A DNA stretch of 64,000 bases from Streptomyces aureoverticillatus (GTDB lineage Bacteria; Actinomycetota; Actinomycetes; Streptomycetales; Streptomycetaceae). The notes below the pieces were generated by a model. The model did not search any database. It was not told where the DNA came from and worked only from the letters and a program-made list of their open reading frames with translations. Made by a program: the position numbers and the translations under genes. The stretch spans positions 1-64,000 of the forward strand of contig NZ_BMSY01000019.1 of the NCBI RefSeq assembly GCF_014649395.1, read 5' to 3'. Below, one piece after another: positions 17,309 through 26,437 of the stretch. Numbering within the stretch: the first letter of the stretch is position 1; every line of letters starts with the position of its first letter.

Positions 17309-18070
17309 ATGCGAATAGCCGGTGTGGTGCGAACCGCGGCCGCGGCAGCGGTCTGCTCCGTCCTCCTGACGTCGTGCGGCGGCTCGGGCGACGACGAGGG
17401 CGCGGCCGACGAGGGCGGCGCGGGGAAGACGGACCGTACGGACGCCCGTGCCGCCGACGACCTCCGGCGCATCCCGGACGTGGGCGACCGCCTCCAGTCA
17501 CGGATCCCGAAGAACTCCCGCCAGGTCGTGGCGGTCTACGGCGAGGACAAGGACTCGGCCGACGCGACGGTGGTCCTCTATACGAAGTCCGGTGACACGA
17601 AGTCCGCCGCCACATGGAAGAAGACCCGCAGCTGGCCCGCCCACAACGGCAAGAAGGGCTGGACTCCCGACCACCGCGAGAACGACAAACGCAGCCCGGT
17701 CGGCGTGTTCACCCTCAGCGACGCGGGCGGTGTCCTCGCCGACCCGGACACCGCTCCCGGCACCGGACTCCCGTACACGAAGTCCGCCGCCTTCCAGGCC
17801 CCGCACTACTGGCCCAAAACGCACTGGCACGACTTCGACCACGTCATCGCCATCGACTACAACCGCGTCAAGGGGACCCCGCCCAACGACCCGACACGCC
17901 CGCAGGGGCAACGCAAGGGCGGCAGCATCTGGCTGCACATGGACCACGGCAGCGGCACGTCCGGCTGCGTCAGCCTGTCGAAGTCCGGCATGCGCCACCT
18001 GCTGCGCACGCTCGACCCGAAGCAGCACCCGGTCGTCGTCATGGGGGACAAGGCGGCCCTCAAGGCCTGA
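17309..18070 (+). CDS. L,D-transpeptidase family lipoprotein (YkuD-like)
   Basis: A 253-residue exported protein. The signal peptide ends in the lipobox LLTSC (Cys23). The C-terminal half carries the YkuD-type active site: the His-containing SIWLHMDHGSGTSGCVSLSK with catalytic Cys220. The middle has RSPVGVFTLSDAGG, seen in this family's substrate cleft. It would cross-link or edit peptidoglycan, or anchor proteins, at the outer face of the membrane. An alternative ATG three codons upstream (17300) is possible and no clear ribosome site precedes either. The Asp/Glu-rich linker after the lipobox is typical of surface-tethered enzymes. Confidence 0.85.
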   Translation: MRIAGVVRTAAAAAVCSVLLTSCGGSGDDEGAADEGGAGKTDRTDARAADDLRRIPDVGDRLQSRIPKNSRQVVAVYGEDKDSADATVVLYTKSGDTKSAATWKKTRSWPAHNGKKGWTPDHRENDKRSPVGVFTLSDAGGVLADPDTAPGTGLPYTKSAAFQAPHYWPKTHWHDFDHVIAIDYNRVKGTPPNDPTRPQGQRKGGSIWLHMDHGSGTSGCVSLSKSGMRHLLRTLDPKQHPVVVMGDKAALKA

Positions 18071-18092
18071 GGGCCGCTCATGCCCGCGTCGT

Positions 18093-19541
18093 TCAGGCCT
18101 GCTTCGGCTTCTCCGAGTCCACCCCGGGACGCGCCTTCTTCCACAGGCCCCGGGTGAAGTCCGGGATCGCCTGCGGCGCGCCCTTCGCCTTGATCGAGGC
18201 GTGGCTCAGCGGCACCGGCGCCGTCCACGTCGCCGCGTCGTACACGTCGAAGTCCGGCACGAGCCCGAGCCGCATGCACTGCATCAGGCGGAACACCATG
18301 ATGTAGTCCATGCCGCCGTGCCCGCCGGGCGGGTTGGCGTGTTCCTTCCACAGCCAGTGGTCGAACTCGGCGGCGTACTTGCCGAAGTCGCCCCAGCGGT
18401 CGTCCGTGTGGTCGGGCTCGATGTAGATGCGCTCCGGGTAGTCCTCGAAGACCCCCTTCGTGCCGCCCAGGCTGTTGATGCGGCTGTAGGGGTGGGGCGT
18501 GGAGACGTCGTGCTCCAGGCGGATCACGCGGCCCTTGGCGGTCTGGACGAGACTGATGGTGCGGTCGCTCTCGATGTACGTCTCCTTCCAGCTCGGGTCG
18601 CCGGGCGGCATGTGCGCCTTGCGGTACTCGGCGAGGCCGAGCGCGGGCGTGCCGAAGCTGGAGATGTGCGTGACGCGGTCGCCGCGATTGACGTCCATGT
18701 AGTTGGCGGTCGGGCCGAAGCCGTGGTTCGGGTAGAGGTCGCCGCGCAGCCGCGTGTGCCACAGGCGCCGCCACGGGCCCTCGTAGTAGTCGGGGTCGAA
18801 CATCAGGCCGCGCAGGTCGTGGTTGTACGCGCCCGCCGCGTGCAGCAGGTCGCCGAACTTGCCCGCGTGCGCCATCCGCAGGACCCGCATCTCGTTCTTG
18901 CCGTAACAGCAGTTCTCCAACTGCAGGCAGTGTCTGCGGGTGCGCTCGGACAGGTCGACCAGCGCCCACAGTTCGTCGAGGCGCATCGCGACCGGGCACT
19001 CCACGCCGACGTGCTTGCCGTTCAGCATCGCCGACTTGGCCATGTCGAAGTGCAGGTCCCAGGGCGTCGCCACGTACACGAAGTCGACGTCGCCGCGCTC
19101 GCAGAGTTTCTCGTAGGCGTGATCGCCATTGGTGTACGTAGCCGGGGCGGGCTGGCCCGCGGCCACCACCTTCTTCGCGGCCGCGGCCGTCTTGTCCTTG
19201 ACCGGGTCGCACAGCGCGACGACGCGTACGCCGGGCAGGGCGAGGAACAGGTCGATCATGCTGCCGCCGCGGTTGCCGAGGCCGATGATGCCGACCCGGA
19301 CCGTGGAGCGGGCCTCGAACGGTACGCCGATCATGGTCTTGCCCTTGCGGGCCGGGGCCTCCGCGGCGCCCGCGGCGACCTCGGCGGGGGCGTCCGCGTG
19401 GGCTGTGCCGGTCGCGAAGGCGCCCAGGCCCAGGCCTGCCCCGGCTATGCCCGCCGTGCGGAGGACCGTGCGCCGGGAGTGACCGCCGGTGGATTCGTCG
19501 GTGGACTCTTCGGGTGCCGGTGTCGCGTTCTCGTCGTGCAT
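18093..19541 (-). CDS. Tat-exported Gfo/Idh/MocA oxidoreductase-fold protein (GH109-like)
   Basis: A 482-residue protein with a twin-arginine signal (HSRRTVLRTAGIAGAG, then ATGTAHADAP). The mature part has a Rossmann motif VRVGIIGLGNRGGSMIDLF with the extra Arg-Gly typical of GH109, and DFVYVATPWDLHFDMAKSAM followed by GKHVGVECPVAM. GH109 enzymes use tightly bound NAD to cleave alpha-N-acetylgalactosaminides, and many are Tat-exported because the cofactor is loaded in the cytoplasm. C-terminal landmarks include NHGFGPTANYMDVNRGD and GGHGGMDYIMVFRLMQ. ATG 19541 follows GGAGG at good spacing. Glycosidase activity is inferred from family; other exported oxidoreductases of this fold exist. Confidence 0.83.
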   Translation of the reverse strand: MHDENATPAPEESTDESTGGHSRRTVLRTAGIAGAGLGLGAFATGTAHADAPAEVAAGAAEAPARKGKTMIGVPFEARSTVRVGIIGLGNRGGSMIDLFLALPGVRVVALCDPVKDKTAAAAKKVVAAGQPAPATYTNGDHAYEKLCERGDVDFVYVATPWDLHFDMAKSAMLNGKHVGVECPVAMRLDELWALVDLSERTRRHCLQLENCCYGKNEMRVLRMAHAGKFGDLLHAAGAYNHDLRGLMFDPDYYEGPWRRLWHTRLRGDLYPNHGFGPTANYMDVNRGDRVTHISSFGTPALGLAEYRKAHMPPGDPSWKETYIESDRTISLVQTAKGRVIRLEHDVSTPHPYSRINSLGGTKGVFEDYPERIYIEPDHTDDRWGDFGKYAAEFDHWLWKEHANPPGGHGGMDYIMVFRLMQCMRLGLVPDFDVYDAATWTAPVPLSHASIKAKGAPQAIPDFTRGLWKKARPGVDSEKPKQA

Positions 19542-19838
19542 CGGACCTCCGTCATCGCGGTGCCTACCTGTGGGCGGAAGACACCCTGATGGCGGGGCGG
19601 GCGGGGCGCAAGAGGCCGAAGTGGCCGGGGGGTTGGACTTTTCTTCTTTGGGGTGGGGTCGGGGTCTGCGGGTGGTGGGGCCCTGCGAGGCATTCCCCAG
19701 TCCCGCCCCTTCCGGAAACCAGGGGGCTTCGCCCCCTGGACCCCCAGGGCGTGGGTGTCCCGGCGCGGCTGGGATGGGCCGCCGCCGATCGGCCTGCGGC
19801 CTCGTCCTCAATCCCGGACGGGCTGAAACTTCCCCGGG
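19542..19838. other. Intergenic region with Streptomyces-type repeat sequence
   Basis: No gene is seen. The region contains a strong hairpin (19719-19739) and, at about 19798-19826, CTCGTCCTCAATCCCGGACG followed by GGCTGAAA, which resembles a short repeat that I know to be scattered in Streptomyces intergenic regions. Both flanking genes are on the minus strand, so this is the downstream end of nothing on the plus strand and the upstream region of the GH109-like gene. Confidence 0.5.
19719..19739. terminator. Hairpin CCAGGGGGC-TTCG-loop, possible terminator or repeat element
   Basis: CCAGGGGGC TTC GCCCCCTGG forms a perfect 9-bp stem. Such GGGGGCTTCGCCCCC elements recur in Streptomyces genomes and can act as terminators or RNA-stability elements. 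There is no U-tract, as usual in this genus. Confidence 0.5.
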
Positions 19839-22790
19839 CTACGGCCGCGTCGCCCGCTCCAGTTCCAGGAGTACGGAGTAGTAGCCGCGACCCGTCGCAT
19901 GGTCCATGCCCACCTCGCACAGGCGGTTCGCCGAGAGGTGGGCGTCGAAGTGACGGGACGTCACCTCGGCGGCTTCCCTGCGCGTGGCCGACTCGGTGAG
20001 TTCCTTGTGGAGCATGCCCCGGTCGCCCGCGAACGCGCAGCAGCCCGCGTCGTCCGGGACCACGACCTCGTCCGCGCATGCCTCGGCGACGGCGCGCAGC
20101 TGCGGCTCGTCGCCCAAGTGCCGCATGGAGCAGGTGGGGTGGAGGACCGCGGTGCCGATGGTGCGGTGGACGGTGAGATGGGGGAGGAGGTCTTCGGCGG
20201 CCCAGACGAGGGAGTCGACGACGGTCAGTTCCTGGTGCAGCCGGCGGTTGTCGGCCGTGAGGTGGGGCACGACCTCGTGGGCGATGCCGAGCGTGCAGGA
20301 CGAGGCGTCCACGACGAGCGGCAGCGCCCCGCCCGCCGTCCAGCCCCAGGCGGCCTCCACGATGCGGTTGGCCATCACGCGGTTCCCCGCCTCGTACCCC
20401 TTGGAGTGCCAGATCGTCGCGCAGCACGTACCGGCGACGTCGTCGGGGATCCACACCGGCTTGCCCGCGCGGGCCGAGACCGCGACGACGGCCCGCGCGA
20501 GGGGGATCTCGCCGGGGCTGGCGAAGATGCGGTTCACGCACGCCGGGTAGTAGACGGCGGACGCGCCCACGCGCGCGGTGTGCGGGAGCCGGGCCGGGGC
20601 GGCGCCGGGGATCTCCGGCAGCCACTCGGGGACCAGATCGGGGCGGACGGCCTTGCGGGCGGCCCGCGTGACGGCGGTCAGGAAGCGGTCGCCCCGGCCG
20701 CCGCCCAGGCGGGCGCCGAGCTTGTCGGCCGCGGCCACCGCGAGCCGTGCGGAGGCCTCGACCGCCTTGAAGTTCCGGGCCGCGAGCTCGGCGGCCTTCT
20801 CCTCGCGGGGCGAGTGCCGGGCGTGCCGGAAGTCCTTCATCAGCGCACCGGTGTCGATGCCGACCGGGCACGCCAGCTTGCACGTGGAGTCTCCGGCGCA
20901 GGTGTCCACGGCGTCGTATCCGTATGCCTCGACGAGACCGTCCTCGACCGGGGAGCCCGGCCGCTGCCGCATCATCTCGCGGCGCAGCACGATGCGCTGG
21001 CGCGGTGTGGTCGTCAAGTCCTCGCTGGGGCACGTCGGTTCGCAGAAGCCGCACTCGATGCACGGGTCGGCGATCGGCTCGACCTTCGGGATGGACTTCA
21101 GGCCCCGCAGATGGGCCCCCGGGTCGCGGTCGAGGACGACGCGCGGCGCGAGCACGCCGTCCGGGTCGATGACGCGCTTCGTGCGCCACATCAGCTCCGT
21201 CGCCTTCGGGCCCCATTCGAGCTCCAGGAACGGTGCGATGTTGCGGCCCGTCGCGTGCTCGGCCTTCAGCGAGCCGTCGAACCGCTCGACGGTCAGTCGG
21301 CAGAACTCGTCCATGAACGCGGCGTACCGGTCGACGTCGGCGGGCCTGCCCGCGTCGAAGGCGAGCAGGAAGTGCAGATTGCCGTGCGCCGCGTGCCCGG
21401 CGACGGCCGCGTCGAAGCCGTGCCGCGTCTGGAGCTCCAACAGCGCCTCGCAGGCCTCCGCGAGGCGCGACGGGGGCACGGCGAAGTCCTCGGTGATGAG
21501 TGTCGTGCCTGCCGGACGTGAGCCGCCGACGGCCGTCACGAACGCCTTGCGGGCCTTCCAGTAGCCCGCGATCGCCTTCGGGTCACGGGTGAACTCGTTG
21601 GTCACGGAGGCCACGGGCGCCACGAGGGAGAGGTCGTCGAGGACCCGCGCGGCCGCCGCCTCGTACGCCTCTTGTCGGGCCTCGTCCGGCGCGCGGAACT
21701 CCACCAGGAGCGCGGCCGTGTCCTTGGGGAGGCGTGCCCAGTCGGCCGGTACCCCCTGCACGCTCACCGACGCGCGCAGCGTGTTGCCGTCCATGAGCTC
21801 CACCGCCAGGGCGCCCGCCTCGTTGAACCGCGGCACGGCGGCAGCGGCGGCGGGCAGCGACGGGAAGAACAGCAGCGCGGTCGACACGCACCGGTCGAGC
21901 GGCAGCGTGTCGAAGACGACTTCGGAGATGAAGCCGAAGGTGCCCTCGGAGCCGACCATCAGGCCGCGCAGGATCTCCACGGGCGTCGTGCCGTCCAGGA
22001 ACGCGTCCAGGCGATAGCCGTTGGTGTTCTTGATCTCGTACTTCGCGCGGATCCGGGCCGTCAGTTCCGGATCCGCCTCGATCTCCCGCTTGATCTCCAA
22101 CAGGCCCGCGCACAGCGCGGGCTCGGCGTGCGCGAGCTCGTCGTCCGCGTCGGGGTGCGCCGTGTCGACGACCGTGCCGGACGGCAGCACGAACGTCAGG
22201 GACGCCACCGTGCGGTAGGAGTTGCGCGTGGTGCCCGCCGTCATCCCGGAGGCGTTGTTCGCCACGACGCCGCCGATGGTGCAGGCGATCGCGCTCGCCG
22301 GGTCCGGGCCGAGCACCCGCCCGTGCCGGGCCAGCGTGGCGTTGGCGCGCACCACCGTCGTGCCCGGCCCGATCCGTGCCCGCACCGCGCCCTCAGGGCC
22401 GTCGACGACCTCGATGCCCGCCCAGTGCTTGCGTACGTCGACGAGGATGTCCTCGCCCTGCGCCTGGCCGTTGAGGGAGGTGCCGGCCGCGCGGAAGACG
22501 ACCTCGCGGCCCCGGCCGTGCGCGTACGACAGGACGGCCGAGACGTCGTCGATGTCCTCGGCGACCACCACGACCTGCGGCACGAAGCGGTACGGGCTCG
22601 CGTCCGACGCGTACCGCACCAGGTCGGACACCTTCGTGAGGACCTTCTCGGGGCCGAGGATCGCGGTGAGCTCACCGCGCAGCGGCTCGGGGGTGCCGCC
22701 GGCCTGCCGGTCCGGGACCCGGTCGGAGGACGGCGCGCGGCCGTCGGGGGCGGGGCGCAGTGCGTCGGGGTCGGGCTCCAGCAGGGGCAT
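19839..22790 (-). CDS. FAD-linked oxidase / Fe-S protein fusion (D-lactate dehydrogenase, Dld-II type)
   Basis: A 983-residue fusion. The N-terminal part is a PCMH-type FAD domain: VVVVAEDIDDVSAVL, FRAAGTSLNGQAQ, GRVLGPDPASAIACTIGG, then the FAD-oxidase C-terminal domain ending near AVAGHAAHGNLHFLL. From about residue 577 a ferredoxin-like cluster motif CIECGFCEPTC and a second CAGDSTCKLACP follow, then two CCG-type domains (YYPACVNRIFASPG, GTCCATIWHSKG, LHPTCSMRHLGD, DDAGCCAFAGDRG). This is the layout of respiratory D-lactate dehydrogenases of the Dld-II/GlcDF type, which pass electrons to quinone. ATG 22790 follows GAGAGG. The MarR gene upstream is on the same strand, 68 bases away. Confidence 0.9.
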   Translation of the reverse strand: MPLLEPDPDALRPAPDGRAPSSDRVPDRQAGGTPEPLRGELTAILGPEKVLTKVSDLVRYASDASPYRFVPQVVVVAEDIDDVSAVLSYAHGRGREVVFRAAGTSLNGQAQGEDILVDVRKHWAGIEVVDGPEGAVRARIGPGTTVVRANATLARHGRVLGPDPASAIACTIGGVVANNASGMTAGTTRNSYRTVASLTFVLPSGTVVDTAHPDADDELAHAEPALCAGLLEIKREIEADPELTARIRAKYEIKNTNGYRLDAFLDGTTPVEILRGLMVGSEGTFGFISEVVFDTLPLDRCVSTALLFFPSLPAAAAAVPRFNEAGALAVELMDGNTLRASVSVQGVPADWARLPKDTAALLVEFRAPDEARQEAYEAAAARVLDDLSLVAPVASVTNEFTRDPKAIAGYWKARKAFVTAVGGSRPAGTTLITEDFAVPPSRLAEACEALLELQTRHGFDAAVAGHAAHGNLHFLLAFDAGRPADVDRYAAFMDEFCRLTVERFDGSLKAEHATGRNIAPFLELEWGPKATELMWRTKRVIDPDGVLAPRVVLDRDPGAHLRGLKSIPKVEPIADPCIECGFCEPTCPSEDLTTTPRQRIVLRREMMRQRPGSPVEDGLVEAYGYDAVDTCAGDSTCKLACPVGIDTGALMKDFRHARHSPREEKAAELAARNFKAVEASARLAVAAADKLGARLGGGRGDRFLTAVTRAARKAVRPDLVPEWLPEIPGAAPARLPHTARVGASAVYYPACVNRIFASPGEIPLARAVVAVSARAGKPVWIPDDVAGTCCATIWHSKGYEAGNRVMANRIVEAAWGWTAGGALPLVVDASSCTLGIAHEVVPHLTADNRRLHQELTVVDSLVWAAEDLLPHLTVHRTIGTAVLHPTCSMRHLGDEPQLRAVAEACADEVVVPDDAGCCAFAGDRGMLHKELTESATRREAAEVTSRHFDAHLSANRLCEVGMDHATGRGYYSVLLELERATRP

Positions 22791-22858
22791 GGCCTCTCCT
22801 CGGCTCCTCGGCAGATCGGCTGCCGTTCCTCGCGGGTCGGCTGCGGGCCCCGGCGGGG

Positions 22859-23302
22859 TCAGCAGCGGTGGCGCTCCGGCACGTCGAACAGGGCGTCCAG
22901 CAGGCCGCCGAGCTGCTCGCGCTGCGCGGCGTCCAACGGAGCCAGGATGTCCTCCGCGGCGGCCCGGCGCGCGCCGCGCAGCCGCCCGAGCGCCTTGAGT
23001 CCGTCGTCGGTGAGCTCTATGCGGATGACCCGGCGGTTGCTCGGGTCGGGGACGCGGCGCACCAGACCAGCCCCTTCCAGGCCGTCGACCACGCTGGTCA
23101 CGGCGCGCGGCACGACCTCGAGACGCTCCGCGAGGTCGGCCATCCGGGGCGGTGTCTCGTAGTGCGCGAGGGTGCGCAGCAGGCGGGACTGCGCCGGTGT
23201 GATGCCGATGGGCTCCAGATGGCGCTTCTGGATGCGGTGCAGCCGACGAGTCAGCCGCAGCAGCTGCTCGGCCAGGAGTCCGTCGCTGTCCGGGTTGCTC
23301 AT
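22859..23302 (-). CDS. MarR-family transcriptional regulator
   Basis: A 147-residue dimeric winged-helix repressor. The recognition region is PRMADLAERLEVVPRAVTSV and DGLEGAGLVRR, followed by the wing PDPSNRRVIRIELTDDG, a typical MarR block with the conserved D-R pair. It is divergent from an ABC exporter gene; the 45-base gap contains ATTGT-N11-ACAAT, a good candidate operator. The likely job is to repress the exporter and itself until a toxic ligand arrives. Confidence 0.94.
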   Translation of the reverse strand: MSNPDSDGLLAEQLLRLTRRLHRIQKRHLEPIGITPAQSRLLRTLAHYETPPRMADLAERLEVVPRAVTSVVDGLEGAGLVRRVPDPSNRRVIRIELTDDGLKALGRLRGARRAAAEDILAPLDAAQREQLGGLLDALFDVPERHRC

Positions 23303-23328
23303 GACCGCACATTATCAGGACCAGGTGC

Positions 23329-23359
23329 ATTGTGAGTATAGGTAACAATGAGCTACGCT
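23329..23359 (+). promoter_or_regulatory. MarR-type operator and promoter of the ABC exporter gene
   Basis: ATTGT (23329-23333) and ACAAT (23345-23349) form an inverted repeat with 11 bases between. TTGTGA (23330-23335) and TACGCT (23354-23359), 18 bp apart, can serve as -35 and -10, so a dimer on the palindrome would cover the promoter. This reading places the first ATG of the long frame (23348) upstream of the transcript start and supports the later TTG start. Confidence 0.5.
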
Positions 23360-23461
23360 CTCATGGTCATCGCCGATGCGTCGGCGGCGCGGGCCGACAT
23401 GGGCGCGGCCGCGCGACCGCCTGCCCGCGCGTCCGCCCCCTCGCGCTGCCGTAGGAGTCCA

Positions 23462-25384
23462 TTGCGTCACGACGAACCCAAGGGGAACCCCCGGTCCGAC
23501 CGAATCCCCGAGCCCGATGAACCCGACCGAACCCCAGAGTCCGATGAGCCCGATCAGCCGGACGAGTCCGGTGCCGCGGAGCGGCCCCGTGAACTGCGCC
23601 GGATTCTCCGCCTCTTCCGTCCCTACCGCGCCCGGCTCGCGGTCGTGGGCCTGCTGGTCTGTGCCGCGTCCCTGGTCTCGGTGGCCACCCCCTTCCTCCT
23701 GAAGGAGATCCTCGACACCGCGATCCCCGAGGGCCGCACGGGCCTGCTGAGCCTGCTCGCGCTCGGCATGATCCTCAGCGCGGTCGTCACCAGCGTCCTC
23801 GGCGTGCTGCAGACCCTGATCTCCACGACCGTCGGCCAGCAGGTCATGCACGACCTGCGCACCGCGGTGTACGGCCGCCTCCAGCGCATGTCGCTCGCCT
23901 TCTTCACGCGCACCCGCACCGGCGAGGTCCAGTCGCGGATCGCCAACGACATCGGCGGCATGCAGGCCACGGTCACGTCCACGGCCACATCCCTGGTGTC
24001 GAACCTGACGAGCGTCATCGCGACGGTCGTCGCGATGCTGGCCCTCGACTGGCGCCTGACCGCCGTCTCGCTCCTGCTGCTTCCCGTCTTCGCCTGGATC
24101 AGCCGCCGGGTCGGCCGCGAGCGCAAGAAGATTGCCACCGAACGGCAGAAGCAGATGGCCGCGATGGCCGCGACGGTCACCGAGTCGCTGTCCGTCAGCG
24201 GCATCCTGCTCGGCCGCACCATGGGCCGCGCCGACTCGCTGACCCGCTCCTTCGAAGCGGAGTCCAGGCAGCTCGTCGACCTCGAAGTCCGCTCCAACAT
24301 GGCCGGACGCTGGCGCATGGCCGTCATCACCATCGTGATGGCCGCGATGCCCGCGGTCATCTACTGGAGCGCGGGCCTCGCCTTCCAGATGGGCGGCCCG
24401 ACCGTCTCGATCGGCACGCTCGTCGCCTTCGTCTCGCTCCAGCAGGGACTGTTCCGCCCGACCGTGAGCCTGCTCTCGACCGGGGTGCAGATCCAGACCT
24501 CCCTGGCGCTGTTCCAGCGCATCTTCGAGTATCTGGACCTGCCCATCGACATCACCGAACGCCGGGACCCGGTCCGCCTGGAGACCATCAAGGGCGAAGT
24601 CCGGTTCGAGAACGTCTCGTTCCGCTACGACGAGCACCGGCATGACGGGCATGGCGAGCACGGTGCGTACGACGAGCGGGGCGCCCCCGGCGCCCCTGTT
24701 TTGGACGGCATCGACCTCACGGTGCCTGCCGGCGGCAGCCTCGCGGTCGTCGGGCCGACGGGCTCGGGCAAGTCGACGCTGAGCTACCTGGTGCCGCGGC
24801 TGTACGACGTGACGGGCGGTCGCGTCACGCTCGACGGCGTCGACGTGCGGGATCTGGACTTCGACACGCTCGCCCGCGGGGTCGGCGTCGTCTCCCAGGA
24901 GACGTACCTCTTCCACGCCTCGGTCGCGGACAACCTGCGCTTCGCCAAGCCGGACGCGACGGACGAAGAGCTGCACGCGGCGGCGCGCGCCGCCCAGATC
25001 CACGACCACATCGCGTCCCTGCCCGACGGGTACGACACCGTGGTCGGCGAGCGCGGCCACCGCTTCTCCGGCGGGGAGAAGCAGCGCCTGGCCATCGCCC
25101 GCACGATCCTGCGCGACCCGCCCGTCCTCATCCTCGACGAGGCCACCAGCGCGCTCGACACCCGCACGGAGCACGCCGTCCAGCAGGCCATCGACGCCCT
25201 GTCGGCCAACCGGACGACGCTCACCATCGCCCACCGCCTGTCGACGGTCCGCGACGCCGACCAGATCGTGGTCCTCGACTCCGGGCGCACGGCAGAGCGC
25301 GGCACCCACGACGAACTCCTCGACCAGGGCGGCCGGTACGCCGCCCTGGTGCGCCGGGACGCCCGACTGGAGCCGGTGACATGA
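23462..25384 (+). CDS. ABC exporter, multidrug type (TMD-NBD fusion)
   Basis: A 640-residue half-transporter that should work as a homodimer. After a charged Pro/Asp/Glu-rich leader come six membrane helices (LAVVGLLVCAASLVSVATPF, LLSLLALGMILSAVVTSVLG, VSNLTSVIATVVAMLALDW, MAVITIVMAAMPAVIYWS). The ATPase has Walker A GPTGSGKST, the Q-loop VVSQETYLFHASV, the signature FSGGEKQRLAIARTIL, Walker B VLILDEATSALD and the His switch LTIAHRLST. I chose TTG 23462 because TAGGAG precedes it by a good spacing; the open frame reaches ATG 23348, but that codon overlaps the operator. A His-rich insert (DEHRHDGHGEHGAYDE) sits before Walker A. Divergent MarR control suggests efflux of toxic compounds. Confidence 0.92.
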   Translation: MRHDEPKGNPRSDRIPEPDEPDRTPESDEPDQPDESGAAERPRELRRILRLFRPYRARLAVVGLLVCAASLVSVATPFLLKEILDTAIPEGRTGLLSLLALGMILSAVVTSVLGVLQTLISTTVGQQVMHDLRTAVYGRLQRMSLAFFTRTRTGEVQSRIANDIGGMQATVTSTATSLVSNLTSVIATVVAMLALDWRLTAVSLLLLPVFAWISRRVGRERKKIATERQKQMAAMAATVTESLSVSGILLGRTMGRADSLTRSFEAESRQLVDLEVRSNMAGRWRMAVITIVMAAMPAVIYWSAGLAFQMGGPTVSIGTLVAFVSLQQGLFRPTVSLLSTGVQIQTSLALFQRIFEYLDLPIDITERRDPVRLETIKGEVRFENVSFRYDEHRHDGHGEHGAYDERGAPGAPVLDGIDLTVPAGGSLAVVGPTGSGKSTLSYLVPRLYDVTGGRVTLDGVDVRDLDFDTLARGVGVVSQETYLFHASVADNLRFAKPDATDEELHAAARAAQIHDHIASLPDGYDTVVGERGHRFSGGEKQRLAIARTILRDPPVLILDEATSALDTRTEHAVQQAIDALSANRTTLTIAHRLSTVRDADQIVVLDSGRTAERGTHDELLDQGGRYAALVRRDARLEPVT

Positions 25385-25449
25385 GGCAGTGGGGCGAGCG
25401 GCGCAGTGTTATGCAGCAAATATGACGAATGTCGGGTTAGCGTGCCCGC

Positions 25450-26301
25450 ATGTACAACACGACCCCGCCACGGGGCACGAAACGGGGCACGATCCGGCTG
25501 ACGCGCCGGGGCTGGATCGCCTTGACCGCCATCGGCGCCGTCGCGGCGGGCGCCGCCGTGGCGGTGCCGACGCTGCTGCCCCTCACCGACTCCGACGAGG
25601 CCCGGCCCAAGACGCTGACCGTCCCCGAGGGCTGGCGCTCCGGCCAGGTGTACCAGGCGGTCGACAAGGCCCTGGACGTGCCGGCCGGGACGACGAAGAA
25701 GGCGGTCTCCAAGACCGACCTCAAGCTCCCGGGTGACGCGGGCGGCAACCCCGAGGGCTATCTCTTCCCCGCGACGTATCCCATCGGCTCCCAGTCGACG
25801 CCCGCCTCCGTCCTGTCGTACATGGTCAACACCGCGAACAAGAAGTTCAGCGGCGGCCATGTCACGGCGGGGGCCGACCGCAACGCCGTGAACATCTACC
25901 AGACCATCACCATCGCGAGCATGGTCGAGGCCGAGGCGGACACCAAGGAGGACATGGGCAAGGTCGCCCGCGTCATCTACAACCGCCTGGACCGGGGCAT
26001 GCCGCTGCAGATGGACTCCACCATCAACTACGCCCTGAACCGCTCCACGCTGAAGACCACCAGCCGCGACACGAAGATCAGCAGCCCGTACAACACCTAC
26101 GCCCGGATGGGCCTGCCGCCGACCCCGATCGGCAACCCCGGTGAGGCCGCCATGCGCGCCGCGACGAGCCCGACCCCGGGCGACTGGCTCTACTTCGTGA
26201 CGGTGAAGCCGGGGGACACGCGGTTCACCGCGAGCTACGAGGAGCAGCAGCGCAACGTGGCGGAGTTCAACCGGAACGGGCAGCAGGCCGCCGCCCAATG
26301 A
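25450..26301 (+). CDS. mltG: Endolytic transglycosylase MltG-like protein
   Basis: A 283-residue membrane-anchored YceG/MltG protein that cuts nascent peptidoglycan strands. One N-terminal membrane segment (WIALTAIGAVAAGAAVAVPT) is followed by a short LysM-like part (LTVPEGWRSGQVYQAV) and the catalytic domain: GYLFPATYPI, IASMVEAEADTKEDMGKVAR with catalytic Glu160, YNRLDRGMPLQMDSTINYAL, and SPYNTYARMGLPPTPIGNPG. It is shorter than the usual housekeeping MltG of Streptomyces, so it may be a second copy. TAGCGT, a possible -10, ends seven bases before ATG 25450, so the mRNA may be leaderless. Confidence 0.88.
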   Translation: MYNTTPPRGTKRGTIRLTRRGWIALTAIGAVAAGAAVAVPTLLPLTDSDEARPKTLTVPEGWRSGQVYQAVDKALDVPAGTTKKAVSKTDLKLPGDAGGNPEGYLFPATYPIGSQSTPASVLSYMVNTANKKFSGGHVTAGADRNAVNIYQTITIASMVEAEADTKEDMGKVARVIYNRLDRGMPLQMDSTINYALNRSTLKTTSRDTKISSPYNTYARMGLPPTPIGNPGEAAMRAATSPTPGDWLYFVTVKPGDTRFTASYEEQQRNVAEFNRNGQQAAAQ

Positions 26302-26361
26302 GCGGTGGGCCTTGTGCCGCCCTGACCCGCGCGAGACGCTGGCGTGCGCTTTTCCCGCCAA

Positions 26362-26409
26362 GCCGGCTCTCCGCCAGGCCAGTTCTCCGCGAGACCGGTT
26401 CTCCACCGG
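26362..26409. repeat. Three tandem 16-bp repeats upstream of the subtilisin gene
   Basis: Units at 26362-26377, 26378-26393 and 26394-26409 share the consensus RCCRGTTCTCCGCSAG. They lie 29-76 bases before the protease start. They could be repeated regulator sites or slippage products; 16 bp is not a whole number of helical turns. Confidence 0.65.
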
Positions 26410-26437
26410 ACCAGCGAAAGGTTCAGGTGCACCGCAG

